Assembly (NCBI RefSeq): GCF_000702425.1
Contig: NZ_JNIE01000002.1
Span: forward strand, 186,001-250,000
Length of the DNA: 64,000 bases
Reading direction: 5' to 3'
Source: Thermocrinis jamiesonii
GTDB lineage: Bacteria; Aquificota; Aquificia; Aquificales; Aquificaceae
Shown piece by piece: positions 36,897-50,704 of the stretch; the first letter of the stretch is position 1, and each line of letters starts with the position of its first letter. The notes under the pieces were generated by a model. That model saw only the letters and a program-made list of their open reading frames with translations, searched no databases and was not told the origin of the DNA. Made by a program: the position numbers and the translations under genes.

Positions 36897-37928
36897 TCAT
36901 TCAGATGGAACCTGTATAACTATAAACTCCGCTCTTCTGTTGGTTAGCCTACCGATAGAGGTGTTATTTTCTGCTATAAACCTCTCTTTTCCAAAGCCCA
37001 CAACCTCTATTCTTTGGGCATCTATACCTTGCCTTACAAGGTAGTCTTTAACTGCCATAGCTCTTCTAAGTGCAAGTTTTTCGTTGTAGGCTTTGCTACC
37101 TATGTCATCAGTGTATCCTTCAATTCTTATGCTAATTTTCGGATTTTCCTTCAAAATTTTGACCACTTCGTTCAGCAAAGGCATATACTCCTTTTTTATT
37201 TCAGCTTTGTTAAAATCAAAATGAATCCTAGCACGAACCAATAGAGGTTCTTCTACCCTTTTCTTTGTTTCTTCTGTAACAGCTTCTGAAACCTTTTCTG
37301 TTTCCACCGGCTCTTCCTTAGCTTCTGGCACACTGACCAGTTGCACTTTACCTACATAACACTCAAGCGATGCCTTTTTTGCTATATCTACCTTGTCCTT
37401 AACGATTAAATAATAGGAAAGATAGCTGTTATACAGACTTTGCAAAAGAGAACTGTTTGGTTTGTCCTTTGAAAGTTCATAATTTATGGCGTCGTAATAA
37501 GCTTCTGTGTAAGCCAGTTCCTTAGGGGCACAGTTAAACGCCTTATCCTCCCTGAGTTTTTCAAGCGCGGATAGAAGGCTTTTTGGGTCTATGTTTAGAG
37601 TTTGTCCTTCTTTTTTTGGTTCTGTAATTTCCAAAGTATCGAGTGTTTGACTTCCCTCTATGGACTTGGATGCAGAGTTCATACTCTTTATGGCAAAAAT
37701 CTTAGAACCTACCTCCTCCATTTCTGAGGCAAGCAATACGGATATATCTCTGTAAGCTCTTGCTTTTTCAAAGTGATAGATAGATTTATCCTTACCTCCT
37801 GCTTTGTAAGCGGTTTCTATGAGTCTTTGGGATTCATTAATGGCTTCGGAAACTCTAAGATCACTTTTGATGACAACCCCAAAACAAACAGCGACAGCTA
37901 AAACCTTTATCAGTATTACTTTTTTCAT
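36897..37928 (-). CDS. OmpA-family outer membrane protein with DUF-type helical domain
   Basis: A 343-residue exported protein with a signal-like N-terminus (KKVILIKVLAVAVCFGV). A helical middle region is followed by an OmpA/Pal peptidoglycan-binding domain (about 225-340): HFDFNKAEIK, IRIEGYTDDIG, and LALRRAMAVKDYL plus NRRAEFIV. It probably ties the outer membrane to the cell wall. A TATAAT box on the minus strand about 40 bp upstream suggests its own promoter. Confidence 0.8.
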   Translation of the reverse strand: MKKVILIKVLAVAVCFGVVIKSDLRVSEAINESQRLIETAYKAGGKDKSIYHFEKARAYRDISVLLASEMEEVGSKIFAIKSMNSASKSIEGSQTLDTLEITEPKKEGQTLNIDPKSLLSALEKLREDKAFNCAPKELAYTEAYYDAINYELSKDKPNSSLLQSLYNSYLSYYLIVKDKVDIAKKASLECYVGKVQLVSVPEAKEEPVETEKVSEAVTEETKKRVEEPLLVRARIHFDFNKAEIKKEYMPLLNEVVKILKENPKISIRIEGYTDDIGSKAYNEKLALRRAMAVKDYLVRQGIDAQRIEVVGFGKERFIAENNTSIGRLTNRRAEFIVIQVPSE

Positions 37929-38013
37929 ACTACTCCTCCTTTTTACCTCACTGTAATTATAATTCTATAGGTCTTCCGTTCTGCAAAAATTTTGGACAAA
38001 ACAAAATTTAGCT

Positions 38014-39546
38014 TTAAACTCCGTCTTTGAAAGTTAGTAATTTTTCTTCAACTCTGTAGTGTATAGCTTCCGAGATATGATCTTCTCTTATTTTTTCTTC
38101 CCCTTCCAAGTCCGCTATGGTTCTTGATACTTTTAAGAGTTTACTGTAAGACCTTCCACTTAGGTGAAGCTTGTTCATGATTCTTTCAAGAAGAGTCTTT
38201 GCACTTGCGGTAAGCACACAGTATTTTTCTATTTCCTTTTCCGTCATCTGGGCATTAAATTTTGTCTTTGAATCCTTAAACCTTTCTCTTTGAATTTGAT
38301 AAGCCTTTATAACCCTCTCCCTTACCTCTTTTGAACTTTCACCAACGTTTGGATTTATAAGGTCTTGGACTTCGACGGGTTCCACCCATACCTTTAGGTC
38401 TATTCTATCCAGTATTGGTCCAGAGAGTTTGGCTTGGTATGTTCTTATTTGGGAAAGGGAACATGTGCAAGCTTTGTATGGGTTGCCGTAGTTTCCACAG
38501 GGACATGGATTTGTTGCTCCTATGAGTATAAAACTGGCTGGAAAGGTTATCCTTCCACCCACTCTTGATACTGTCACGTATCCGTCCTCAATAGGTTGTC
38601 TCAAGGATTCAAGCGCCCTTCTGCTAAACTCTACCATCTCGTCTAAGAACAGCACACCTCTGTGAGCTAAAGAAATTTCTCCGGGCATAGGATTGCTACC
38701 ACCTCCTATCAGCGCCACCTCTGATGCGGTATAGTGAGGTGACCTGAAGGGTCTATGAACCATCAGTCCTTCCTTTAGTATTCCCGCTACGCTGTATATC
38801 TTGCTTACTTCCAACGCCTCTTCCAAAGTCAAAGGAGGAAGTATGGTAACTATACGTTTTGCCAACATACTTTTTCCAGCTCCAGGAGGTCCTATCAACA
38901 ACAGGTTATGCATGCCTGCGGCGGATATTTCCAAAGCCCTCTTTGCCTGATACTGTCCCTTTACGTCCGCAAGGTCTATGCTGTAGTCAAAAGCCTTAGA
39001 AAGAAGTGCATTAACATCAACCTTTTCTGATTCTATGTTTTCTTCTCCTCTAAAAAACCTAATTAACTGTTCCAAAGAGCTTACGCCAAACACCTCAACA
39101 CCTTGGGCTATTGCTCCCTCCTTTGCATTTTCCTTTGGCACAAAAAATTTTCTAAAACCTTTCTGCTTTAGAGACAAGACTATGGGAAGGACACCATTTA
39201 CAGGATTAACCTTTCCATCTAAGGAAAGTTCCCCAACAAAAACCGCATCCTCATCAACGTCCAAAACTCCGGTAAGCTTTAGTATGCCAATCGCTATAGG
39301 AAGATCATACAGTGTGCCTTGCTTTCTTAGGTTAGACGGAGACAAATTTACCGTTATTCTTTTGGCTGGAAGCTGAAAACCAATATTTTTAAGAGCAGAC
39401 CTAACCCTATCCTTTGCCTCATTTATAGCCTTGTCCGGAAGCCCAACTATGTTAAATTGGGGAAGACCGGGCGCTATATCTACTTCCACATCAACCAGAA
39501 AGCCATCAATTCCAAGAACCCCTCCGCTCTTTACCCTACAGAACAT
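38014..39546 (-). CDS. comM: YifB/ComM-type magnesium chelatase-like AAA+ ATPase
   Basis: A 510-residue protein. The N-terminal Lon-protease-like fold (LPQFNIVGLPDKAINEAKDRVRS in sequence blocks), Walker A GPPGAGKSM, Walker B VLFLDEM and the C-terminal Mg-chelatase helical part are visible, with Cys cluster NPCPCGNYG. In other bacteria ComM is a helicase for branch migration during transformation. It lies 6 bp after gap. Confidence 0.92.
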   Translation of the reverse strand: MFCRVKSGGVLGIDGFLVDVEVDIAPGLPQFNIVGLPDKAINEAKDRVRSALKNIGFQLPAKRITVNLSPSNLRKQGTLYDLPIAIGILKLTGVLDVDEDAVFVGELSLDGKVNPVNGVLPIVLSLKQKGFRKFFVPKENAKEGAIAQGVEVFGVSSLEQLIRFFRGEENIESEKVDVNALLSKAFDYSIDLADVKGQYQAKRALEISAAGMHNLLLIGPPGAGKSMLAKRIVTILPPLTLEEALEVSKIYSVAGILKEGLMVHRPFRSPHYTASEVALIGGGSNPMPGEISLAHRGVLFLDEMVEFSRRALESLRQPIEDGYVTVSRVGGRITFPASFILIGATNPCPCGNYGNPYKACTCSLSQIRTYQAKLSGPILDRIDLKVWVEPVEVQDLINPNVGESSKEVRERVIKAYQIQRERFKDSKTKFNAQMTEKEIEKYCVLTASAKTLLERIMNKLHLSGRSYSKLLKVSRTIADLEGEEKIREDHISEAIHYRVEEKLLTFKDGV

Positions 39547-39552
39547 AGAAAA

Positions 39553-40560
<1,008 letters not shown>

Positions 40561-40573
40561 TTAATTATAAAGC

Positions 40574-41236
40574 TTACTGACTTATTTCTGAAATTGCAAG
40601 CTTTATTTCGTGTAATAGCATGGCGGGTGTTTTAATAGGATAGTGAAGCTTTTTCACCACTTCCTCTGCAGGATTATCTTTTATTTTCAAACCTTTTAGC
40701 TTTTCCTGAAGCACAGAGCTTTCTTGGATTGGATATTTTACGCCCTTTGTGTATTTCAGTACCATATAAGCCCACGGTATATCAAGGACTTTGCATACAT
40801 CCTCTGCAACCGCATTACAGAAGCTTACGAAAACATCTGCTTCCTGCCCTTCTGAAACTAATTTATAAGCAAGCTTTACTATTCCACCCGCTGTATGGAC
40901 CTTTAACTCCTTTGACTCTTCCTTTGTTAACTCTTCCAGTTTCTTTATCTTTTCCAAAGCCAACGCGGGATCCGCTCTAAGAATACCCCTTACTGTATTC
41001 TTTGTAATGCCTACTATCTGAGCTATTTCCTCATCCGTTTTCAGATACTCGTTCTTTAGGACAACCACAAAAGCAGCCCTTGCCATACTGGGAAGCCAAG
41101 TAAGGGTCCTATACTCAGTCAGCTTTGACAGTCCCCCCAATAAATCAATAGCCTTTAGAAATACTCTGGCTGTTAGGTTTTCCAAGCTTTTCACGTCCAT
41201 CTGCTGTGCTTGGACTTCAGTAATTTCAATTACCAT
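40574..41236 (-). CDS. near-KaiC regulatory domain protein
   Basis: A 220-residue protein. The central region TDEEIAQIVGITKNTVRGILR is a helix-turn-helix, preceded by RTLTWLPSMARAAFVVVL. This matches the described family of proteins that lie next to thermophile KaiC-like ATPases (the 'near-KaiC' domain). It starts 3 bp after the KaiC-like gene. It is likely a transcriptional or signalling partner of that ATPase; its targets are unknown. Confidence 0.65.
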   Translation of the reverse strand: MVIEITEVQAQQMDVKSLENLTARVFLKAIDLLGGLSKLTEYRTLTWLPSMARAAFVVVLKNEYLKTDEEIAQIVGITKNTVRGILRADPALALEKIKKLEELTKEESKELKVHTAGGIVKLAYKLVSEGQEADVFVSFCNAVAEDVCKVLDIPWAYMVLKYTKGVKYPIQESSVLQEKLKGLKIKDNPAEEVVKKLHYPIKTPAMLLHEIKLAISEISQ

Positions 41237-41239
41237 AGC

Positions 41240-42136
41240 TTAACCTCCTATGGGTTCTTTTATCTTTATCAAACCGGTCTCGGTAATTTCTAAAAAGTGC
41301 GTCCTTGTGTCGTGTCCGGACATTCTACAACCGTCTATCCTAAAAAGTCTAACTATGTCTCCTAAGGGTTTTTTATAAAGCTTTGATTTAAAAGAAGAAT
41401 CTATAAGCTCTTTAGCTACCACCATAGTGCCGTCCAGTATGTGGCTTACTGCATAACCACCTGCAGCTTCTGCGGTAAGCTCTTCATGCCCACTCCTCTT
41501 CTGAGATATGAATATAGCGGTCTGATACCACTTTTTCATAAAGTTGTAAAGCCTCCTTACCACCGCGCGAGCCATCATCTCCTTGTTTTCAAATAGCCCC
41601 GTCACAGAATCTATTACAGTAAACTTTACTTTGTAGGTCTTTATTACGTAGGCCAAAGTATCCAAAAGGTCTGGTATATTTTCTCTCAGTCTGGTAGAAG
41701 ACGCAGCATCTATAAGGATTATGTTGTCCTGAAACTTGTTAAAGTCCAAACCCATAGCAATAGCTCTTAGCTTAAGAGAGGCAACCAAAAAGTTAGCGGG
41801 CGTTTCAACAGTTACAAAAGCTATCTTGTCCCCCTTGCTGGCTCTGTAAACCGTAAACTGCTCTGCCATTAAGGATTTTCCAGTGTCCGCAACACCGGTC
41901 AAGTTCATAACTGAATATGCGGGGATACCTTTCAGTGATTCTTTTACTAACTTTCCGTTTCTTTCCCTTACTATAAAGAAAAGATCATCTAAACCTTCCA
42001 CACCCGTTTCTACACCGTATATTTCCGGAGCTTCCTCTAAAGCTTGAGATCCAGTGTATATAGCAGATAGCTCAGGTCCGTGTTCTGCCCCCGATTTTTC
42101 ATACTCCTCAACCCGTTCTCTGAACCCTTCGTGCAT
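41240..42136 (-). CDS. KaiC-like RecA-superfamily ATPase of thermophiles
   Basis: A 298-residue single-domain protein. Walker A is GVADTGKSL (about 82-90), followed by FVTVETPANFL with the catalytic Glu, and Walker B FTVIDSVTGLF. The C-terminal half (GYAVSHILDGTMVVAKE) is typical of the KaiC/GvpD/RadA-like branch. ATG 42136 or GTG 42139 both lie only a few bases behind the predicted transcription start, so the mRNA may be leaderless. Its function has not been established for this branch. Confidence 0.75.
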   Translation of the reverse strand: MHEGFRERVEEYEKSGAEHGPELSAIYTGSQALEEAPEIYGVETGVEGLDDLFFIVRERNGKLVKESLKGIPAYSVMNLTGVADTGKSLMAEQFTVYRASKGDKIAFVTVETPANFLVASLKLRAIAMGLDFNKFQDNIILIDAASSTRLRENIPDLLDTLAYVIKTYKVKFTVIDSVTGLFENKEMMARAVVRRLYNFMKKWYQTAIFISQKRSGHEELTAEAAGGYAVSHILDGTMVVAKELIDSSFKSKLYKKPLGDIVRLFRIDGCRMSGHDTRTHFLEITETGLIKIKEPIGG

Positions 42137-42147
42137 CACTGTTTTTA

Positions 42148-42176
42148 AATATATACTACCAAAAAGTAAATAGCAA
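42148..42176 (-). promoter_or_regulatory. predicted sigma-70-type promoter of the KaiC-like operon
   Basis: On the minus strand TTGCTA (42176-42171) and TATATT (42153-42148) are separated by exactly 17 bp. The expected start, near 42141, is 2-5 bases before the start codon, with no room for a Shine-Dalgarno site. Confidence 0.5.
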
Positions 42177-42184
42177 GATTTAAT

Positions 42185-43177
42185 TTACTGCAAAACTTTT
42201 TCAAATCCTTTAGTGGAGTAAAGCTCTTCCTTAATTGCTGACAGAAGCATATCCAAGGCCTGTTGGTAATCCAAGGTTTTTATCTTACACCCGCTTGCGT
42301 ATTTGTGTCCTCCACCACCAAGTTTTTCCGCAATCTTTGCTACATCAACTTTTCCCTTGGATCTCAAAGAAACTTTAAAAACTCCCTCATCCGGTTTTTC
42401 TATCAAAGCAAAGGCTACTTCCACACCTTCTATGGACCTGGGATAATTTACCAAACCTTCACTGTCTGAATACTCTGTGGCGGTTTCTTTAAAGAATCTA
42501 TCAAATATAGTTATGCCAGCTATCAGACCATCCTCGTAGCAAGTCAGCGTATCAAGGACTTTAGATATGAGCTTCATCTTGTTTAGCGACTCCCTTTCAC
42601 TGAACATAACGTAGGTTTGGTGAGGATCTGCACCCAACATAACAAGTTCCTTAGCCATCTCAAACACTTCTGCAGAAGTGTTTGAATACCTAAAAAATCC
42701 CGTATCTGTTGCCAAACCAGCGTAAAGACATTGAGCAATCTCTGCGTCAATGCAGTCTTTATCCCAATATTTTAAAAGGTTGTATACTAAACTTGCGGTA
42801 GCAGGGGCAGAATGATCTATGTAATCAAACTCCCCGTAAAATTCACCACCTATGTGATGATCTATCCTAACCTTTCTGACCACCTTCACTTCCGCACCGA
42901 CTCTATAGAAACCAGAAGCATCAACGACTATGCCAAGATCAAAAACTTCATCTGTTGGAAGTCTTATAACTTCATCTGCATGGGGCAAAAAATCAAGAAA
43001 GTGGGGCACCTTGTCCTTACATCCAACCTTTACGTTTTTCCCCTTCTTCTTAAGAAAAAGATAAAGCGCCAACGCACTTCCAAGGGTATCCGCATCCGGA
43101 CTTTCATGGCTCGCTATAAGTATAGAACCCTTTTCCTCTTTTAGCAAATCAACCAAAGGTATGGTTTCCAATCTCAT
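42185..43177 (-). CDS. DHH-family phosphoesterase (NrnA-like)
   Basis: A 330-residue DHH/DHHA1 protein: ASHESPDADTLGSALAL, then VVDASG, RIDHHIGG, and the C-terminal GGGGHKYASGC of DHHA1. This is the layout of NrnA, which degrades nanoRNA and 3'-phosphoadenosine 5'-phosphate. All metal-binding Asp and His motifs are present, so it should be active. Its end lies just before the promoter of the KaiC-like operon. Confidence 0.88.
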   Translation of the reverse strand: MRLETIPLVDLLKEEKGSILIASHESPDADTLGSALALYLFLKKKGKNVKVGCKDKVPHFLDFLPHADEVIRLPTDEVFDLGIVVDASGFYRVGAEVKVVRKVRIDHHIGGEFYGEFDYIDHSAPATASLVYNLLKYWDKDCIDAEIAQCLYAGLATDTGFFRYSNTSAEVFEMAKELVMLGADPHQTYVMFSERESLNKMKLISKVLDTLTCYEDGLIAGITIFDRFFKETATEYSDSEGLVNYPRSIEGVEVAFALIEKPDEGVFKVSLRSKGKVDVAKIAEKLGGGGHKYASGCKIKTLDYQQALDMLLSAIKEELYSTKGFEKVLQ

Positions 43178-43213
43178 GTCCTCATACCTCCAAAGAAATT
43201 TAAATATAAGACA

Positions 43214-44608
43214 TCATCCTTTTCTTATCCATGTTATTGGACCATAATAAACCTCCATAGCAGCTTGAACTATAGATTCAGATAAGGATGGATGGGAAAA
43301 AATAGATTCCGCAAGGGACTTTATGCCTATATCAGCTTTTATAAGATGGATCACCTGATGCAGAAGTTCTCCTGCATGAGGTCCTAAGATGTGACATCCC
43401 AGTATTTTACCTGTATGTTCATCCACTACCAACCTAACAAACCCTTCATCCTCTCCGTCGTCCATAGCCTTAGGGTTAGACATAAAGGACACTACACCCA
43501 CCTTATAATCATAGCCCTCTTCCTCTGCCTGATCCTCCGTTAAACCCACAGATGCGACCTCGTAAGCACTGTAAATAACCTTTGGCATTAAGCTTTCGTT
43601 CCTTTTCCAATTGTTATCTCCTAAGATGTGGCTTACTGCAACTTTTCCTTCATACATAGATTTGTGGGCAAGCATCAAGGATGAGGTTATATCTCCACAG
43701 GCATAGATGTTTTTTACAGAGGTTTGACAATACTGATTTACCTGGACAAAGCCCTTTTCATCCTTTTCTACGCCCACCTCTTCCAAACCTATCCCTTCTG
43801 TGTTCGGTTTCCTTCCAACACCTAAAAGGATGCAATCTACCTCCACCACAGAACCATCAGACAGAGCTACCTTTAGCACTTCATCTTCCGAATAATTTAA
43901 AACATAAGTCTTTAGCCTTATGTCTATTCCCAATCTTTTAAGCTTCCTTGCGAGATATCTTGAAGATTCCTCCGGTATGCTTGGATAAGGAAGAATTCTA
44001 TCTTTCATTTCCACCAAAATCACTTCTACCCCGTACATCCGATATATGTAGGCAAATTCTACACCTACCGCACCCCCACCTACAATGAGCATACGCCTTG
44101 GGAATTCCTTTAAGCTCCATATTTGGTCCGTGTTAAAAATCTTCCTGCCATCTGGCTTTAAGTTGTCTAAGGATACACAGGAAGAACCCGTTGCCAAAAG
44201 TATAAATTTTGTCTTTATTTCCCGCTCTTCTCCTTCCACATAAACCGTGTTCGGATCTTTGAGAACACCCTTACCATAAAAGATTCTGATGCCGAGCTTT
44301 TCTGCAAATTTTTTAAAGTTTTCCCTTATGGTAGTTACCACTCTATCCCTACCTTCCGCCAGCTTTTTAGGATCAAGCCTTGGCTCATCAAAAATTATGC
44401 CGTAGTTTTTTCCTTTCTTAATCTTTTCCAAAAGATAGGCTCCGTGTCTCATGTATTTGGAAGGAATGCATCCTCTGTTTAGGCAAGAGCCTCCCACTGT
44501 TTCCGGAGATAGCTCTACAAAGGCTACCTTCATGCCCCTGCGGTGTGCATAAAGCCCAGCTTCATAGCCCCCACTGCCCGCACCTAAGATCACAAGATCA
44601 AACTCCAT
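43214..44608 (-). CDS. lpd: dihydrolipoyl dehydrogenase
   Basis: A 464-residue pyridine nucleotide-disulfide oxidoreductase. FAD motif VILGAGSGGYEAGLYAHRRG, redox-active disulfide GGSCLNRGCIPSK, NAD motif MLIVGGGAVGVEFAYIY and C-terminal HPSLSE with the catalytic His region. It reoxidises lipoyl groups of GcvH or 2-oxoacid dehydrogenase complexes and so belongs functionally with the lipoate ligase fusion at 10921. No E2 or GcvH gene is in the window. Confidence 0.9.
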   Translation of the reverse strand: MEFDLVILGAGSGGYEAGLYAHRRGMKVAFVELSPETVGGSCLNRGCIPSKYMRHGAYLLEKIKKGKNYGIIFDEPRLDPKKLAEGRDRVVTTIRENFKKFAEKLGIRIFYGKGVLKDPNTVYVEGEEREIKTKFILLATGSSCVSLDNLKPDGRKIFNTDQIWSLKEFPRRMLIVGGGAVGVEFAYIYRMYGVEVILVEMKDRILPYPSIPEESSRYLARKLKRLGIDIRLKTYVLNYSEDEVLKVALSDGSVVEVDCILLGVGRKPNTEGIGLEEVGVEKDEKGFVQVNQYCQTSVKNIYACGDITSSLMLAHKSMYEGKVAVSHILGDNNWKRNESLMPKVIYSAYEVASVGLTEDQAEEEGYDYKVGVVSFMSNPKAMDDGEDEGFVRLVVDEHTGKILGCHILGPHAGELLHQVIHLIKADIGIKSLAESIFSHPSLSESIVQAAMEVYYGPITWIRKG

Positions 44609-44807
44609 TCCCTTTTCTCCTCCTTCTTTCTTTATAAACTTCCTTTCTGCACTGTTTTATGATGGTTTTGTATTTGTAATACACGGAAGGTATCTTAATA
44701 GGCAATCCATAATAACGCTCCAAAAGAAGCATGATTTCTTCCGAAGTAAGAAACTTGTGATTTCTTATTATACCTTTTATATACTTGATAATCCGCGTTT
44801 CTTTCAT
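44598..44807 (-). CDS. small basic protein, unknown
   Basis: A 69-codon frame (starting KETRIIKYIKGIIRNHKFLT) rich in Lys and Arg with a basic tail (KERRRRKG). The order LTSEEIMLLLERYYGLPIKIP suggests a small winged or helix-turn-helix-like fold. It overlaps the lpd start by 11 bp in the same direction. I do not recognise a family. Confidence 0.45.
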   Translation of the reverse strand: MKETRIIKYIKGIIRNHKFLTSEEIMLLLERYYGLPIKIPSVYYKYKTIIKQCRKEVYKERRRRKGNGV

Positions 44808-44858
44808 GATCTAAATAAGTATATCATTCCAGATTAGGATTATAATTTAACTATTAGA

Positions 44859-45653
44859 ATGAGGGAGATAGCGGTTTTTGAAGAACCGGTAAAGAAAAGG
44901 AAGGTTTCTTTGGTGCTTGTGGATGTGAATGAAATAGAAATCCCCAACTTTCAAAGGGATATATCCCCTGCCTTAAAAAAGCGCCTAATGACCGCCATAG
45001 AAAAGTTAGGTTTTTTGGTGCCGATAATACTTGTAAAGCGGGGAGAAAAACTTTATGTGATAGATGGACAGCACAGGCTTGAAGCTTTAAAAGATATTGG
45101 AGGCAAAGAAATATTAGCCATACTTGTTGATGAAGAGCTTTATAGATACTTTTTAGAGTTGAACACGGAAAAGCCACCAAACGTAAAAGAAAAGTCAAAA
45201 CAAGCTTACAGGCTTTATATGGATCTCCTAAAGGAAAACCCAGAACAGATTGAGGAAGATTTGATAGACTACTTTGAAAAGCCCGAATACATAACCCTTG
45301 GCTTTGCTATAGAGGAAGTAGAACCTAAGTTTCCAGCCAGCTTTTACGAAAACTTTGTTTCAAAAATAGACAGGTTTCTTTATACACCACTTAAATCTGC
45401 GGTTGAGGAAAGGAGAAAAAGAGCAAAGGCGCTTGCAGAGCTAAACCAGATTGTTAATCAAAAATACGCAGAATTTGGTTGGGACAACGCCCTCTTGAAG
45501 GGGGAAATAATCAAGGAAGCCATTCAAAAAGTTTATGGAGCAAGAGTTAGAGTAATTTCCGATGACTTTTACGATGCGGTTGAGAAGGTAAAAAGAGCCT
45601 GTGAGAGCTTAACTATTGAGGATTTTGAAAAAGGCGCTGATGTTGAACTCTGA
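44859..45653 (+). CDS. ParB/sulfiredoxin-fold protein with DGQHR-type motif
   Basis: A 264-residue protein. The first 110 residues form a ParB-like N-terminal domain with FQRD, VPIILVKRGEKLYVIDGQHRLEAL. The Arg and His of DGQHR are the nucleotide-binding part in ParB-like domains. The rest is helical and charged with no DNA-binding helix-turn-helix I can identify, so it is not a normal chromosome-partition ParB. A TATAAT box about 20 bp upstream is likely its -10. The TatD-rSAM gene begins 6 bp behind it. Confidence 0.65.
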   Translation: MREIAVFEEPVKKRKVSLVLVDVNEIEIPNFQRDISPALKKRLMTAIEKLGFLVPIILVKRGEKLYVIDGQHRLEALKDIGGKEILAILVDEELYRYFLELNTEKPPNVKEKSKQAYRLYMDLLKENPEQIEEDLIDYFEKPEYITLGFAIEEVEPKFPASFYENFVSKIDRFLYTPLKSAVEERRKRAKALAELNQIVNQKYAEFGWDNALLKGEIIKEAIQKVYGARVRVISDDFYDAVEKVKRACESLTIEDFEKGADVEL

Positions 45654-45659
45654 ATAGCC

Positions 45660-47024
45660 ATGATAGACACACACTGCCATTTAGATCTGTTGAAAAAGGA
45701 AGATTACGAAGAGTCCATAAAGGATGGCTCCTTAGAATACTTGATAACAGTCGGTTACGACAGAAAAACTATTGAAAACGCTCTTAGGATATCTGAGCAG
45801 GAGGATAAGGTTTATTGTGCAATAGGTTTTCATCCACACGAAGCGGACAAAGTCAAGGATCAGGACCTTGAATGGTTAAAAAGTTTGGCGCTTAGTCACC
45901 CAAAGGTTAAGGCTTTGGGAGAAATAGGATTAGATTTTTACAAAAACTACTCCGATAGAAAAAAACAAGAGGACATTTTTAGAAAGCAGATTCAGATAGC
46001 AAGGGAGCTGGGTCTTCCGATCGTGGTTCATTCAAGGAACGCAGAGGAAGAAACTTACAGAATACTGAGAGAAGAAAAAGCTTATGAAGTGGGTGGTGTG
46101 ATGCACTGTTTTACTGGAAGCTACGAATTTATGAAAAAATGCATAGACCTTGGCTTTTACATATCTTACTCTGGCATTATTACTTATCCTAACGCATACT
46201 CTCTTAGGGAGGTGGTAAAAAGAACTCCAACCCAAAGGATACTTATAGAAACCGATAGTCCTTTCCTTGCACCGCAACCTGTAAGAGGAAAACCTAACAA
46301 ACCACCTCACATCCGCTATGTTGCAGAAACTTTAGCCCAGATTATACCCAACACAAACTTAGAGGATGTAGATAGGATGACTTCCGAAAATGCAAAACTC
46401 ATCTTCAACATAGGCAATAATAGCAAAAAGGAGTCCATAACATACGTCATAAATAACAAACTTTACATAAACCTTACGAACAAGTGCAACCTTCATTGCG
46501 TGTTCTGTCAGAGGGAAAGAGAAAGAAACTTTATGGTAAAGGGCTATTGGGTTTGGGTTTCAAAAGATCCGTCTGTAGAGGAAGTAATAAGGGAAATAGG
46601 TGATCCGAAAAAATACGACGAAATTGTTTTTTGTGGCTATGGCGAGCCTACCTTAAGGTTTTCTGCCTTAAAGGAAATAGCAAGTTGGGTAAAATCGCAA
46701 GGCGGTAAAGTGAGAGTAGATACCAACGGCCTTTTATTTACCTTCATGCCAAAGGAAAGTCTAAAACAGCTAAAAGGTTTGGTAGATGTTTGGTCTGTAA
46801 GTCTCAATGCTCCTGACGAAGAAACCTATAACAGGGTTTGCAAACCTGTCCAGCCAAATGCCTTTGAAATGGTAGTAGAATTCATAAAAGAGGCTAAAAA
46901 TTTGGGCTTTGAAGTAATTGCCACTGCGGTGGATTTTCCGGGTGTTGATATGAAGAAGACTGAAGAACTTGCTACAAGTTTGGGTGCTAAGTGGAGGGCA
47001 AGAATATACGAATCTGTTGGATAG
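45660..47024 (+). CDS. TatD-family nuclease fused to a radical SAM domain
   Basis: A 454-residue two-domain protein. Residues 1 to about 255 are TatD-type metal-dependent DNase (MIDTHCHLD, AIGFHPHEA, GEIGLDFYKN, VHSRNAEEE, IETDSPFLAP). From about 265 to 454 a radical SAM domain follows, with CNLHCVFC (CxxxCxxC) binding the 4Fe-4S cluster and FCGYGEPTLR. TatD-linked radical SAM proteins are a known, uncharacterised family; here both are one chain. The substrate is unknown. Confidence 0.85.
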   Translation: MIDTHCHLDLLKKEDYEESIKDGSLEYLITVGYDRKTIENALRISEQEDKVYCAIGFHPHEADKVKDQDLEWLKSLALSHPKVKALGEIGLDFYKNYSDRKKQEDIFRKQIQIARELGLPIVVHSRNAEEETYRILREEKAYEVGGVMHCFTGSYEFMKKCIDLGFYISYSGIITYPNAYSLREVVKRTPTQRILIETDSPFLAPQPVRGKPNKPPHIRYVAETLAQIIPNTNLEDVDRMTSENAKLIFNIGNNSKKESITYVINNKLYINLTNKCNLHCVFCQRERERNFMVKGYWVWVSKDPSVEEVIREIGDPKKYDEIVFCGYGEPTLRFSALKEIASWVKSQGGKVRVDTNGLLFTFMPKESLKQLKGLVDVWSVSLNAPDEETYNRVCKPVQPNAFEMVVEFIKEAKNLGFEVIATAVDFPGVDMKKTEELATSLGAKWRARIYESVG

Positions 47025-47059
47025 ATTGAGATTAAAATAAACCTTTAAGGAGGGTCATA

Positions 47060-47479
47060 ATGGTTGATCCAGATATACTGCTTCTTGCCATAGTTAATAT
47101 GTCAGAAGGTGTTAAGGCTCTTATAGGGGACAAGGGAGCTAAGGCGGTCCTTAGGGATGCGGGAAGGCAATCTGGACCAAAGCTTCTTGAAAGCTTAATT
47201 GGACATTTCCCAGAAGTGCTTGATAAGGAAGAAGCTTTAAGAAGGGCGTGCATTATACTAGAAGACTTGGGATTTGCGAAGGTTATAAGTAAAGAAGATG
47301 GGAAAATCACTATAGAAGAAGACATATTTACCGATGCTATAGTAGGAGAAAATGTGGCAGAATCTCCCATAATATACTTTTTTGCCGGGCTTATAGAGGG
47401 TTTCGTTTCCTTCATGAGCGATCAAAAGCTTACCCTAATACCAGAAACTGTAGAAAGGGGGAAAATCGTTTATAAATAC

Positions 47480-47485
<6 letters not shown>
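47060..47485 (+). CDS. V4R-like small ligand-binding protein (tentative)
   Basis: A 141-residue protein. The order KAVLRDAGRQSGPKLLESL, LEDLGFAKVISKEDGKITI, then PIIYFFAGLIEGFVSFM resembles the V4R (4-vinyl reductase-like) fold of small regulatory domains. A strong site (AAGGAGG) precedes the ATG. It overlaps the convergent phosphatase gene by 6 bp. Function unknown. Confidence 0.4.
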
Positions 47486-50695
<3,210 letters not shown>

Positions 50696-50704
50696 AATTG
50701 CATC

